From: Diphasiastrum complanatum
Lineage: Eukaryota > Streptophyta > Lycopodiopsida > Lycopodiales > Lycopodiaceae
DNA length: 60,000 nt
Direction: 5' to 3'
Assembly: GCA_029204225.1 (NCBI GenBank)
Contig: CM055092.1
Span: 86,976,537-87,036,536, forward strand
Under the pieces are notes generated by a model that was not told where the DNA came from, searched no databases, and saw nothing but the letters and a program-made list of their open reading frames with translations. Numbering within the stretch: the first letter of the stretch is position 1; the number at the start of each line of letters is the position of its first letter. Positions 23,619-35,337 of the stretch are shown here, piece after piece. Made by a program: the position numbers and the translations under genes.

Positions 23619-26254
23619 TCAATAGCTTCCACGCATACCATCGATATCCACGTCAACGGATGGAGTAATGGATCGAAATAAATTGGGAGGAAAGCACTCG
23701 CCTATAATCGAATCTTTGACGGCGTCGTAGCCGTCATTGTCACATAGCAAGGTGTTCTTCTTCTCCACCAGCCTCTGGCTGCTAGCAGACGGATTTTCCG
23801 AGATAACAACATATGGCTCTAACTTGAATAACCCAAATGGAGGTGGAGAAGGCGATGGTCTTTGACTTAACTGATCAGTGTCAATGACAGAGAAACTGGC
23901 CTCAGAGAATGGTTGGTTGCAGTTGCACAAATCATTATAATACGAGCCAAAGTTGAACGTGCTTATGATATCACTGACGGAGGAACCGATACTAGCAACT
24001 GAGCCGATCGTGCAATGTACGCCTTGTGTTGTTGATGGGTCCCAGACCCGGACTTGATCTGGTGATCTGATCAGACCCGTAATGCACACTGCATCCTGTT
24101 CATCCTGGCTTGTAAACTCTGTCACAAGATCGTCTTGCAGGCTCTCAACGTTCTCGAATCCTGGATCGACTCTGCATGCAGTAGGATGGGGATATTCTAG
24201 GAGAGGGATCAGGACATTGAGAGACTCGGATTCACTGTTAAAGGTTCCTGTTGCGATTTCTCTGCTATAAGCCTTCTTTCCTCTCAGGATTTTTTTGAAG
24301 ATGCGGCACACAACCCACTCGGAATCCTGCGAAAAAGCATGATTAGCCAAAACCTCACGATTATATATAATTAGACATACAATTACATTATTTGACTTCT
24401 TTATCTCTCGGAGTCCTGAACTTTGTCTATTCACAAATTAATGGGGGCATTATTGCGTAATTCGTATCTTAAAAAAATGGAGATCTATTCTCTGTAGTTT
24501 TCTTGGAGGAGCTCATCTTCACCTTCCTCTTTTGTAGATTATCTTGCCTCCAGAAATCCCTGCCCACAACCCAAAAATTTTAAATTGAGACCACATTTCT
24601 GTGCCTGAGAGGTTCTTCAAATATTCCATTCTGCAGATTAGTGGAAGACCATCCAAGCGTCTTCATCTGGTCAATCTATAACCTTGCAATACAAGTTTAT
24701 ATTCATGGTAAACATGAGTTTGGTAGACATGCTTTCACAGATACTGCTTCTAGCGACCATTCACCAAACCAGATCGTCTTTGGCAAAACTTCTGGCTGAA
24801 GCTAATATAGGTTTGCACGCACACCAGGCTTTGTTTTGTACTAACCAATTTCTTCACTGTTCTATAGACCTAAGTTCTAAGACACTTTCAAGCGACTGTC
24901 TTCCAAGCCAAATAGATATCGAAGAGTCATGATCAGCCAACATTGAGCATGGTACATACCATGAAAATTCTGTACCTTGACGTTTAAACTTTGACCGTGT
25001 TAGTGATATTCTGCACCAAGATGTCCACGTCAGCAGTGTGGGTGAGGATGGCTGAAGGTGGCAATCCTGGGTATGCTTTTCTTAGTGCGCACCGGGCTTC
25101 CCTTTTTCGGCATAAAAAGGCACCTTCACGTTGGCTATTTAATAAAGTTCATATCATATCTTTTTTGTACATTGATGTTCCCTCTAAGTAGCACGCATTC
25201 TAGCCTTCAAACTTGTTGTAAAAGATGTTTTCTTGATGCTCTTGAGTAAATTTCATCTCAAGAAATGTCTTTTATGCTTTGCTTTCGCTCGTTGCTGCAA
25301 TTTCTACCAACATACAGGATTTTCAAAAAAGAGAAATAGGACCAGCAGATACTGGAAACTACAATAAGGCAAGCTATACCTTATAGAACTGGCAGTCTTT
25401 GCAGCTAATAAAAAAAAGTGCAACTTCTGCACTCAACGATACTAATATATTAGACTTCAACATGCGACGACAGCGACCCGTTTTATAGCCTGAACCAAAT
25501 CTAGATACATTTGCTCCTTCTTCGATCAGCTGTACTATTAGAACTTGTTCTAAAAGTGCTGAATAAAGCTGCAGGATTAATGAATCTTGCACAAATCTCA
25601 TACATTTGAAGCTATTATCCTAGGTTGGGAACCTTACAAAGTTGAAATTTCTTACAGCTGTCTAACCACAAGCTTTCAGAATCTACGAAGGCATGTTATT
25701 GCTATTGACTAAAGTGAAACCCAAAACATAAAAGTTTGCCTCACGCACAATTCTCCAATAATTCACAGCCAGGGCTACATAAGCTAATAATTCATTCTTA
25801 TGAGGTTACAGTTGCCTGCAAGACACATTATAGATATTGATCGATTTGTCTTATACTTTAGGTAGCACAATCGGCAGTTTTTGGTTGTTAGCACTCGGAC
25901 ATTAGCTTACTCCAAGGATATTCTACCTTGTGCAACCTCGTGGTATGACGTTCTGATTCCAGCAGTCTATACTCGTGCATGATCCATTTCGTCTTCTCTC
26001 CTCTGGGTGCTCGTCCTTTATAAAACACCAGAGTTTTCTTCATTCCCACCAGCAGAGAGGAGCGAGAGCTGATTACTTCTCTGTCTTTTCCGGTGGCCTT
26101 CCAAAAGCCAGCTTCGGTTGCTCTGTTTGCTCGCATGCCTGTTACGTACTTCCGGTCACGGAGCGCAAAGAAATACCACTCCTTTTCTCCCAGTTTTGCC
26201 GTGTCTGCTTCAATCACAAAAACATGCATAATTGGGTTGACTTTCTCAGAGACT

Positions 26255-26320
<66 letters not shown>

Positions 26321-26481
26321 GTACCCGGAAGATCCCATGGCTCGCACTTGTTGAGATCGGCCTCTCCAATATGTGGCACTGTGAAATTGACATCAAGAAC
26401 CTTCTTTCGAAGATAGATTTGGACTAGCTCATCGTCTAGAGGGTGGAATCTGAAGCCTGGAGGAAGCGATGGTGGTTCCAT
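23619..26481 (-). CDS. NAC-domain transcription factor (NAM/CUC/NAC100-like)
   Basis: Predicted plant-specific nuclear DNA-binding regulator. Three exons on the minus strand: 26481-26325, 26204-25927 and 24326-23619, joining in frame to 380 aa. Splice sites are canonical: GTACAC/TGAAGCAG for intron 1 (120 bp) and GTAGAA/TCGCAG for intron 2 (1.6 kb). The NAC domain covers about residues 6-160: [15 protein letters not shown], then [68 protein letters not shown] and WVVCRIFKK. Exon 3 encodes the variable Ser/Pro/Asp-rich C-terminal activation-type region. The start at [10 protein letters not shown] is preferred because NAC proteins begin about here; an in-frame ATG 19 codons upstream (26538) is possible. 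LDDEL replaces the common TDEEL. No miR164-like site was recognised. Intron positions match the usual NAC gene structure, supporting an intact host gene. Confidence 0.93.
26258..26316. repeat. (GA)n microsatellite in NAC intron 1
   Basis: 59 bp of GA on the plus strand (CT in the transcript) makes up half of the 120 bp first intron, close to the 5' splice site. Read through, it gives a Ser-Leu repeat without a stop, so a naive gene model may include it as protein. Confidence 0.97.
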
Positions 26482-27716
26482 CCTGTTTTCGGTCTGTGTC
26501 CTACTAAAAATTCTGTCATCTACACCACTAACAATCATTCCAAGAGCTGTCTCCTATGCATTAATCTAATAAATTCTAACAGTCTTCTAAAAGGATGAAC
26601 TATACACAAAATTTATGCTGAAAGCTTTGAGATTTTACTCTATGTGCGCGCGATAGCTTTTGCATTAATGAGAAAAGAACTTAGACATGTATAAATCTAA
26701 GCTTAAACGGCTGCCCAAAGTGAAAGATGGATCAGATTCCAAGAAGCTTGAAGGATAATCAATGTGAAGTGCGACACAGATTGGACTTTCTGTGTATATT
26801 GGGACTGAACCAATCTAGCGCTCTACAGAGCTACAAATAGAAACGATGTGTGATAGAAAATATATGAAGTGTCTACTTCGACCCTATGTATACCGAAGAA
26901 TCTCTGCAGAAACTTCTTCTGAGACTCAATCTGCATCTCAGCTGTAGCTCTGATTGAAATTTTTACAGTAATACTAGAACAACTTAAACCATGGTTTTAC
27001 ACAAATATTCTCTTGAAACGTGCCAACCCAATTCAGAACAACAGTTACTAGAACCACTTAAGCCATGGTTTTAAACAAGTATTCTCTTGAAACGTGACAA
27101 CCCAATTGAGAACAAGAGTACTAGAACAACTTAAGCCATGGTTTTACACAAGTATTCTCTTGAAACGTGACAACCCAATTCAGAACAATGACGGCAGTTC
27201 AAATTTTGGGATTGTCTCCATCACAAATGAATGCTACGCTCATGCATAGGCGAGAGAGAGAGGAGGGGAAGGAGGGATGAAGGATCAGAAAGAAGCTGCT
27301 ACAAGAAAGAAACAGCTAAGCGAAATGTAAGTATCGTTATCCAGACACGCTTTCATTAAAATAAAAGGCCTCAACGACTAAATGTCAAACTTGACATTTA
27401 TAATAACAAATCAATGGGTTTGGAATGTTGGTTTTAATTTGCTAACTAGATTTCTTAATCCATTGATGGTGAACGAAGCATTCCATCATATGCCTCCCAA
27501 ATTCTTCTTCAAGCTAGCCCACATTCTCCAACACTATTTCACACTGGCATTGTGGTTTGAAGTATCTTGGAGTCTTTCACACTACTAGTATGTGGTGTGC
27601 ATGTTGTTGGAGTCTACTACTAGGCTAAGCCCACATTCTCCAAGAATCTTTCACTCTACCATTCTAGGTTTACTTCTTGTTTCTCGCATTGCCTTGCAAA
27701 AGGCCATACTACTGAT
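26482..27716. other. NAC upstream region with a 73 bp minisatellite
   Basis: This should contain the 5' UTR and promoter of the NAC gene. Three tandem copies of a 73-74 bp unit start at 26973, 27047 and 27120 and end near 27189. Each contains CCATGGTTTTA, ATTCTCTTGAAACGTG and CCAACCCAATT-like blocks. A GA-rich run lies at 27250-27275. No unambiguous TATA box was selected. Confidence 0.75.
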
Positions 27717-27957
27717 CTAGTTGGTAAATGGCGTTTTGCAAAAGTGAACATCAGAGTCAACGCCCTAAATCATAACGGTATTGTGCACAAAAAGCTTTGC
27801 CACATTGCCAAGGAACTTATTGCAAAAACTGTGGGCTCTAGTTGGTAAATGGAGTTTTGCAAAAGTCAACATCAAAGTTAGTGCCCTAAATCATAAGGCT
27901 ATGTGTGCACAAAAAGCTTTGCCACACTACTAAGGAACTTATTGCAATAACTATGTC
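27717..27957. repeat. 121 bp tandem duplication
   Basis: Two adjacent copies (27717-27837 and 27838-27957), each with TTGGTAAATGG, TTTTGCAAAAGT, CCCTAAATCATAA and GTGCACAAAAAGCTTTGCC. They differ by about a dozen substitutions. Noncoding. Confidence 0.88.
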
Positions 27958-29518
27958 CTTTAGATGCAAGATGAAAATAGCAAAAGATTAATGTCCCTTT
28001 ATATTTCTTGCATGCAAGCCCACACTCTAAATGCACCTCTAGTCATAAATAGCAAAAAATTTCCATGTCTCTCTTTTTCTTGCATGTATGCCGAAGCTTT
28101 AGATGCATCTCTTTATGCAAGTCATGAATATCAACAAGACTCATGTCCGTCTCTTTATCTTGCTTGCATGCCCTGTCTCTCAACCTGCATGATGCACTAA
28201 CGTCATCACAACAACTATCATAAAAAGATCATATCTTCGTGTTCACTCATTTTGTATATGTTCTTTTATTGTTTTCATATCTCTACCCATGCACACACTT
28301 TGAATCATAGTTCAATTTTTAAGAAAAGAAAAGAAAACTCTAATCACTATATTGCCAGAATATCACGGACAACTAGAATTTGGCAATAGCTAATCACCTT
28401 GCATTAAATCCTAGACAATCACATTAGTTTATTAAAAATGTCTGGCAAGGCCTTTGTGGTATATCACAACATTCTTGTTTCTTTTATGTATGAGTTTGCA
28501 TGTTGTTGCATTTGGAGAGAAGGTCAATGGGGTTAATGGATGAGCATATCATATATATAATTTTCAAGGCAACCTGGTAAGAGCATTGAAACACTTCAAT
28601 GAAAGTAATAATGCACCATAATAGAACCTAATCAATGACTCTCTACATAAAATTTTACGTTTGAAATATCTAAAAAGCTTGAAACTAGTAGGTAATATAT
28701 CAATTTTAAATATTTATAATATATATGTATTTTGCAAGCACTAGTATATAAATAACCATGGATGCCAATATGGGTGTCACAAGCCACCATGACAAGGCCC
28801 TAGAAAGTTAGGTGGGTGCTAGAGAAATGTTGGTGGAGCAATTACCAACATTGGAACATGGGCACCCCCCATGGCATCCATCGTTGCCTAGAAGCTCGTC
28901 CATTATAAAATGACATGAACATTGATATATCAACTTGTTACTTCATCCATTGATGAGAGATAAAAGACTAGGACACCTTGTGCCTAACAAATACCATTAG
29001 GTAGTAGTAATGATAGATGATGCATCATTTGTTAAGAAAAGTGAGGTGCTCACTAACTTTAAAATTAATGATCACACATGATTCATATGTAGAGTTAAGC
29101 TACATCATATCACAACTGCAAAACATTACATTTATCCACGTGGATAATCCACACATAAACAACATTTCTTGCGAGGTTCAATACATCTAAAAGAGTTGCA
29201 AATAATGGCATTGAAAAATCTATTTTGCATGGATTATCCACACAAAAAAAGAATTTAGAACTCCGATAACATTTTGGAGGGACAATTTTCTATGTAGATA
29301 ATTCATGCAAAGTTGACATCAAATGAAAATTAGTTGTCGTCGACCATCTACACTTAGTGCATGGATAATCTGCTATTGGATTATCCACAAAAATTCTATT
29401 ATAACAAAAGTTCCATGTGGCATCTTGAAGAGGCTGAAGCATGTTATGCATAGATAGTCCATGCATTTATTATGGAGTTGAGCATTGGGATTTTGCACTT
29501 TATTTACATTTTATGTAA
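27958..29518. other. Intergenic sequence with foldback-prone stretches
   Basis: No gene seen. A perfect 9 bp hairpin (AATGTTGGT at 28826-28834 with ACCAACATT at 28844-28852) lies inside a looser inverted repeat (about 28760-28780 with 28864-28888). A 16 bp perfect palindrome, TTATCCACGTGGATAA, is at 29132-29147, with further GGATTATCCAC-type copies near 29230 and 29385. Confidence 0.6.
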
Positions 29519-29760
29519 TCCATTGCGTAATGGATACTTTGACTTTCCACACATTGTTCTATATAAAGCATAATCATAACTTCGACTATTTTTTTACCAG
29601 TCAAAACTGCCACGTGGCAGGCTGACGTGTCAGGACTGACGTGCAGGTTGGAATGGTCATCAGATTTTTTTTGAAAAACACAATGACATTCTGCTTTTTA
29701 AGGAGCCCAAAAAATGGGCAGAATATACACAAAGAATCCATTACGTATAGTGTAAAGACC
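29519..29760. repeat. Dispersed repeat related to 1858-1983
   Basis: It begins CCATTGCGTAATGGATAC as at 1858 and near its far end has ATCCATTACGTATAG, an approximate inverted form, suggesting a small inverted-repeat element. It contains TATATAAAGC and a GCCACGTGGCAGGC palindrome. The class is not established. Confidence 0.5.
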
Positions 29761-29967
29761 CCCGCCTCTTGAGGACAATTGCCACCAAGGGGGAGTAAAG
29801 GCCTCAACTTTTTGGTTGTTGAATTCATTTCCTAGGCCATAATGCCAAGTTCCAACAATTACCTATTTATTTTAATGAGAAAAAAATTCTATACTTTTAC
29901 GCTAATTATTGAATATATCATTATTAATAAAAAAAAACATATCTAAGTATTTATGTGCACAAGCTAG

Positions 29968-30297
29968 TGTTACGAGTTTGTAACACGAGCTGAATCCTAG
30001 AGGATCGATAGGTGTCAGAGACCACAATTAGAGGTGTGTTCAGACTCACACATCCTGGACACATGTCCATGTACCCTGTGTACTAGATGTAAGCAGTCTC
30101 TAAATTAAGACCTAGTACCCTCCTGTACCAAATGTAAGTAGGACAATAAGCTACCAAAAATCTACTATTTACATTTTCTTACAAAACATCACATGCACGT
30201 GTGAGCCATCTTAATATTTACAAATTTCAATTTACAAGTCCAACATGTTCACACTAAGGCAAGAATATAAGTACATAACATTCCTTCTCTCCTCAAG
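29968..30297 (-). repeat. gypsy-2 3' LTR and polypurine tract
   Basis: On the minus strand TTGAGGAGAGAAGGAA (30281-30297) precedes TGTTATGTAC, the LTR start. The LTR probably ends ...CTCGTAACA at 29968, giving 313 bp with TGTTA...TAACA ends. Positions 30088-30236 match 38082-38222. Confidence 0.75.
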
Positions 30298-30415
30298 GAA
30301 CATGTCCGTGATGAAGGGTATTGTGCATGCAAAGCGTGTGTGGTCTCCCAGGTAGCATCAGTGAGAGGTCTATTGTGCCATGCAACCAAGTACTCGTGGA
30401 TCAGACGACGTCTCT
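30298..30415 (-). pseudogene. gypsy-2 integrase C-terminal chromodomain end
   Basis: The minus strand encodes EYLVAWHNRPLTDATWE, matching the conserved end of retrotransposon chromodomains (the aromatic and DATWE positions). It lies immediately upstream of the polypurine tract. The start of the domain is cut by the gypsy-3 insertion. Confidence 0.85.
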
Positions 30416-30445
30416 TTTGTAAAAAACCTAATTAGAACTTTTCAA

Positions 30446-30825
30446 ATCATTAGAGGAGTTCTAAATCCAAAAAAGACCCTTTGTAAAGATTCTTTTTATA
30501 TTTTTTCTCAATTTTTTCTTACACATGGACCAATCAAAACACTCAAATTTGAAATCTATGTAACGTAACTTTTTGAGTCCACATTTTGATTCCACACTAA
30601 AAATGACATAACTTTTTAGTGGTAAGTCTGAATTTAGCGAAGTTTGGTGCATTGGAAAGCGCTCAACAAGGGCTTTCAATGATATGTTAGATGACATACT
30701 TCTGAGCTACGACTAAAAAGTTATGGCAAGTCAAAAGTATTAGTGTCATAATATCTTAATAATATAAACTACATCTTGCACGAATTCTTAAAGGGTCTTT
30801 TTGGAGCTCAAAACTCCTCTGATGA
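30446..30825. repeat. Foldback (MITE-like) element
   Basis: Long imperfect inverted repeat: the outer arms at 30446-30490 and 30781-30825 share AGAGGAGTT and CCAAAAAGACCCTTT in opposite orientation. The inner arms share CATAACTTTTTAGT, and the centre pairs CATTGGAAAGC with GGCTTTCAATG. Nearly the whole 380 bp can fold on itself. Confidence 0.8.
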
Positions 30826-31539
30826 AAGAAAAATTCTCCAAGGATTGTGTGGACAATAAGGAACTAGAACAAGTTTGAAATTTGAATCATTATCTATAGT
30901 AGTACATTGAAAGTTGGAAAGTTACTAATTCCATTTTAATTTGGAATAGGAGTAAGTTTGATCAGAATTTAAGTTTGAGATGGATTGGAAAACTACTAGG
31001 AGTGAATGTTATTTCAGAGATTTTTCAGATATGTTATTTACTCATGAGAAATAGAAACTCTTTTGTAGATGAGTTACAAGATTCTCAGTGACATATGTGG
31101 GTTCTAGAGGAATCTGCTAGATAAGAATGTGTTTATGTACTTGGTTATAGTGAGATTATTCACATATGTTGTATGAATCTCCTGTGTATTCCTGGTTGCT
31201 AGGGTTATTTGGTGCATTTAACCTAGTCGGTGAACATAAACATATGATCAAGTATTGTTTTCACAGATACTTGCAGAGTTAACAAATCTTTGTGTGGAAG
31301 ATTTATGGATTAACTTATAAATGATTTGGATTGGATAAGGATCTAAATGTGGAGTTATACTAGTATAATTGAATTATGCACCTATACATTTGAGATTTAT
31401 GAGTCATTGGCAATTAACTTGAGTAGCCGATTACTCTAGGATGAAGTTAATTGGTAAAATGATCAGCGTGATGAGGATTCACCAAAAACTAATGGTTTTG
31501 AATATATTGCTTGTAAGACACATGATTTGTGAGTTATCA

Positions 31540-31690
31540 AGATTCAAAAGTGAAAATCATTAGAGGAAGTTTAAACACAAAAAGGGCCTTTTGTCAAGAG
31601 CGCTTGTCAAGCGCTTTCCAATGATATGTTACATGTCATACTTTTAAGCTACCACTAAAAAGCGAGTCAAAAATATTGGTTGAAAATAGT
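31540..31690. repeat. Partial second copy of the foldback element
   Basis: It shares with 30446-30730 the order TCATTAGAGGA, AAAAGGGCCTTTTGT, CAATGATATGTTA, GTCATACTT and CTACnACTAAAAAG. It contains the small palindrome AGCGCTTGTCAAGCGCT. Confidence 0.7.
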
Positions 31691-32340
31691 GACATCTGCC
31701 AGAGTTTGTGGATTTTTCAGTCTGTAATAATAATATTAAGAATTATTTTTTCTTTAACTTTAATCTCCTAAGTTAGGTAATATTTCACTCAATGTTTCAT
31801 GTAAGTGTTTTACACGAAGGTGATGGTACTAACTTGTGATGAGTGTAACCCAGATGAGAAATTTATCACTTTGTGTACTTTCCAAACCTAAGGTTGTACT
31901 CCAAGACAATGGTTAACGGTTGAAACCTAGTTTTAACCCTGAGTACTTGTTTGATAAGAAAGTCAGACTAAGGATAATGAGTTTCAAGGTTATTGAAGAA
32001 AGTTAAAGGAACCGTTCTTGTAATTATTTCCTGTTTTGAAGACAAAACCAGATTAAGGGGGAAAGAATGTTATGTATATGACCAGTACATAGGATTCAAT
32101 ATACTCCTAGTCTTGGATACACAGTACTCCAATGAAACAAGGTGTTAGTTATGCCACGTCATACTGGATGTGACCCGAAAGTAACTAATATCCTTGTAAG
32201 GCCCAGAACACACAAAATGGAGTTAATTCAAGGTTTGAGACAATATATGCATGTGTAGAGTTATCAATAACAATCTATGAATAGAGAATCTATGCATAGA
32301 GACTCTATTCTAGATGATTCTATGTATAGGGGGTTAGGAC

Positions 32341-35084
32341 CAGTGTTGGGTGGTTCTCACATATTTATGATACCCGCCGGTTTAGGGTATTGCCGTTTTT
32401 CTAAAACCAAGAACTGCCGGTTTAGGGTATTGAATTACATTTAAAATATTTACACCTGGCGGTTCTCAAAGTTAGAAATCAGAGTTAATCTGATATACAT
32501 TTTATGTAAGCTCTAAATGTGATATTGTAATTAGTGTATAGTTAATTAGATTTGTTGTATTCAGTTGTGTTCGGGACGTGACCCGTTAGGATATATTGAT
32601 CGGGCACTGATCCCGTGGACGGCTACTTGGATTAGCCAGGTAGCCACACGTAGGAAGAAATTAGCCTGTACAGTGATTTTGAGTTCATTATGCTATACTT
32701 AGGGGCATGTCCTGGGTTTGTCAGTATATGTGGCCATATTGGGCCTAACTCTAGTTTGGCAGGTGGTAGGCCAGTTTAGTGACACCTGTTGAGCCCATGC
32801 AGTTTGGGGCTTTGCTATATGTACAATGTTTCTTCATATTAGAATTAACTTTTGTTGTGCCATCTATGAGAGCTTGAGAGGAGTGGCTATGGTGATTGTG
32901 TGATGTGATCTGCATACTGCACTAGATTCTATTGGAATTTCAACTTGGTATCAGAGCGTCAGGTTGATGCAGGTATGCACGATCCGATGAAGCTATGGGA
33001 TAGCGTCTCTCACCAGGAGAAATAGCACTCAGAGTGTCTCAGGAGAGAGGACTCCATACGGGGTATCGGCAGTCCGGATGGTAGGAGACAACAAAGTTCC
33101 TTTGATCAGAGCTTTGGGGAAGATCATAATGATCATTGTAGGTGGATTCCAAGGAGAAATCACGGAGAAACTTGCAGTTTCGATGGTTTCGGAAAAATCA
33201 TCGATGGTGGCCTCGTAATTCACTGTGTGGACAGCTGTTTGGCGCAACGGGGCTTGCATGAGTTTGAAAGAGCAGTGACAAAGAGCCATAACAATTCACA
33301 GGGTCAAATTGGGTGAAAAATTGAGAAAATTTTGGAAATTTTTGGTTTCGTGGGGTGTTGGTGGATATCTCAGAAAATCAGCCTGTTTTGGAGTAATACC
33401 ACACCAATTAACATGCTGTAACACAAAGTAGTCATTTTATGCTCATTGACTTGTCATTGTCTACTAGCTGTCTATCTGGTGAGGATGCAATCTTATGGTG
33501 GCAGTAGGATTTCCTCAGGTTGAGCCTCAGTCGCTCATTTATGTCAGCCTTACAGGTTTGTGCTTGTAAGTGTCTAATAGGATGTCAGTCTCATGGTGGC
33601 AGTGGGATCTCCTCAGTTTGAGCCATGTCGCTCATGTGGTCCACTTGTGTTCAAGTCGGATTGGGGACGAGTCAGTAGGTCGAGAGTATGGTAGACTCTA
33701 TGTATGAGCATTATGTTTGCATGATACTTTGTGAGTCAAACCTGGTGGTTTGTTTGTGTGCTTGAGTGTGAGTCAAGTACAGATTAGTAGGACATGCATA
33801 ACATCTTTTGGACATTTTATGTAAGCTCTAAATGTGATATTGTAATTAGTGTACAGTTAATTAGATTTGTTGTATTCAGTTGTGTTCGGGACGTGACCGT
33901 TAGGATATATTGATCGGGCACTGATCCCGTAGACGGCTACTTGGATTAGCCGGGTAGCCACACGTAGGAAGAAATTAGCCTGTACAGTGATTTTGAGTTC
34001 ATTATGCTATACTCAGGGGCATGTCCTGGGTTTGTCAGTATATGTGGCCATATTGGGCCTAACTCTAGTTTGGCAGGAGGTAGGCCAGTTTAGTGACACC
34101 TGTTGAGCCCATGCAGTTTGGGGCTTTGCTATATGTACAGTGTTTCTTCATAATAGACTTAACTTTTGCTGTGCCATCTATGAGAGCTTGAGAGGAGTGG
34201 CTATGGTGATTGTGTGATGTGATCTGCATACTGCACTAGATTCTATCGGAATTTCAACTCTCAATAATATCTTATAAGATAAATCTTGGCGGTTCTCAAT
34301 CTGCCGGTTATTACTCTATTAAGAACCGCCGGTTCCTATATCAGGTTCTCAATATATACTATTTTTATACAAAATTGATAAAAAATCATTTCGAAAATTA
34401 TTGTTGCATACTATGTTAAAATTCCCTCACATTATTTATCAAAAGACACGTGGAAGCCACGTAAAAAAAGTGTAAGTGCACAAAGTTTGAGCATTCCTCC
34501 ACTTATCAATTACTCATAAAAATCTCACACTCTTCAATGCCTATGATATTTCAATTGTGCAAAAAAAAAATCACACTTCACAGCTAAACAACTCAAATAA
34601 ATAAACACTCTACAAACAAGGCTTATAAAAAGTCGTGCTGCACAATGTCTTAAGTTCTTAACATTCTACTTATCAACTAACTACCCATCAACAAAAATGA
34701 TAGCCTTGAAAAAAGTCTTGTTACAATGTCTATCTTAACATTCTCTTACTCATCCTACTCATGAAAAAATCCATAATCCTCAATGAGGTCTACATTCTCA
34801 TCTATCATGATGTTCTCACTTGCTAAAAGCCCTTAATGAATATTAGGTTTTGTAGGGTGAATTGATACTCGGGTTATACCCCCCCTCCAAATGACGGTCC
34901 GGTTCTCAACCTCAATCCAAGGCTCAAAGGGACGCGACGGTTCTCAACTGTGGCCGGTTCCTACAAAAGAGCATACCCACCAGTTCTACATAGAAGCCGG
35001 TTTTTGAGAAATAGTGTACCTGCCGGTTAGGGTCTTTAGAACCGGGTTGATAACGGAAAAAAAATCAATACTCGGCCAACACTG
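32341..35084. mobile_element. Non-autonomous hAT-like DNA transposon, interrupted by a TRIM
   Basis: Terminal inverted repeats CAGTGTTGG (32341-32349 and 35076-35084) are flanked by an 8 bp direct repeat, GTTAGGAC (32333-32340) and GTTAGGGC (35085-35092), 7 of 8 identical. CAGNG-type ends and 8 bp duplications are features of the hAT superfamily. The subterminal regions are packed with GCCGGTT and GGCGGTTCTC motifs, a typical arrangement for transposase-binding sites. There is no transposase frame. Without the inserted retroelement it would be about 1 kb. Confidence 0.83.
32497..34259 (+). mobile_element. Small LTR retroelement (TRIM/LARD-like) inside the hAT-like element
   Basis: Two direct LTRs of about 449 bp (32497-32945 and 33812-34259), with about a dozen differences by eye, flank about 870 bp. 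The primer site TGGTATCAGAGC (32946-32957) matches initiator tRNA-Met and fixes the plus orientation. The interior has no Gag or Pol motif; a plus-strand frame of about 75 codons (about 33000-33218) is unrecognised. The exact LTR ends and a target duplication could not be resolved. Confidence 0.85.
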
Positions 35085-35337
35085 GTTAGGGCCTTGCATG
35101 ACCATGTGCACAAGTAGTTCTAGGCTCTATATAAGGAGGCCTCTATATACCTACACACATTTGTGGTCGATTCAGTGCCAGACTCTCACTCTACTTTCAT
35201 GCTTCTTGTTCCTTGGGCTTGGGGGTGAAGCTTCTAGAGTTGATTGGTTGCTTCTACTTGGTTGGGTGGTTTCTCCATAGTGTGTTTTCGATTGTGTTTG
35301 TCTTGTAAGCAGGATCTTGAGGAGCTTTCCCTTATAA

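Larger units (their letters stand above)
30416..35337 (+). mobile_element. gypsy-3: plus-strand gypsy 3' remnant with LTR, inserted in gypsy-2
   Basis: A polypurine tract (GATTAAGGGGGAAAGAA, ending 32067) precedes TGTTATGTATATG at 32068, the start of a plus-strand LTR. The LTR is split by a hAT-like element (32341-35084) and resumes with a TATA box (TATATAAG, 35128-35135), ending near 35337 where minus-strand gypsy-2 integrase resumes. The part left of the polypurine tract shows no clear pol motif. LTR length without the insert is about 520 bp. Confidence 0.65.

Noticed and set aside
23619-24326. miR164 target site in the NAC last exon
   Set aside because: The clade often has one, but I found no sequence encoding the expected motif.
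26205-26324. Single-exon NAC frame running through a Ser-Leu stretch
   Set aside because: The stretch interrupts the conserved DLP-to-GEKEW region and is bounded by good splice sites; it is intron 1.
29132-29395. TTATCCACA-like sites resembling bacterial DnaA boxes
   Set aside because: The window is clearly plant nuclear DNA, so a bacterial origin signal has no meaning; AT-rich chance or repeat-derived.
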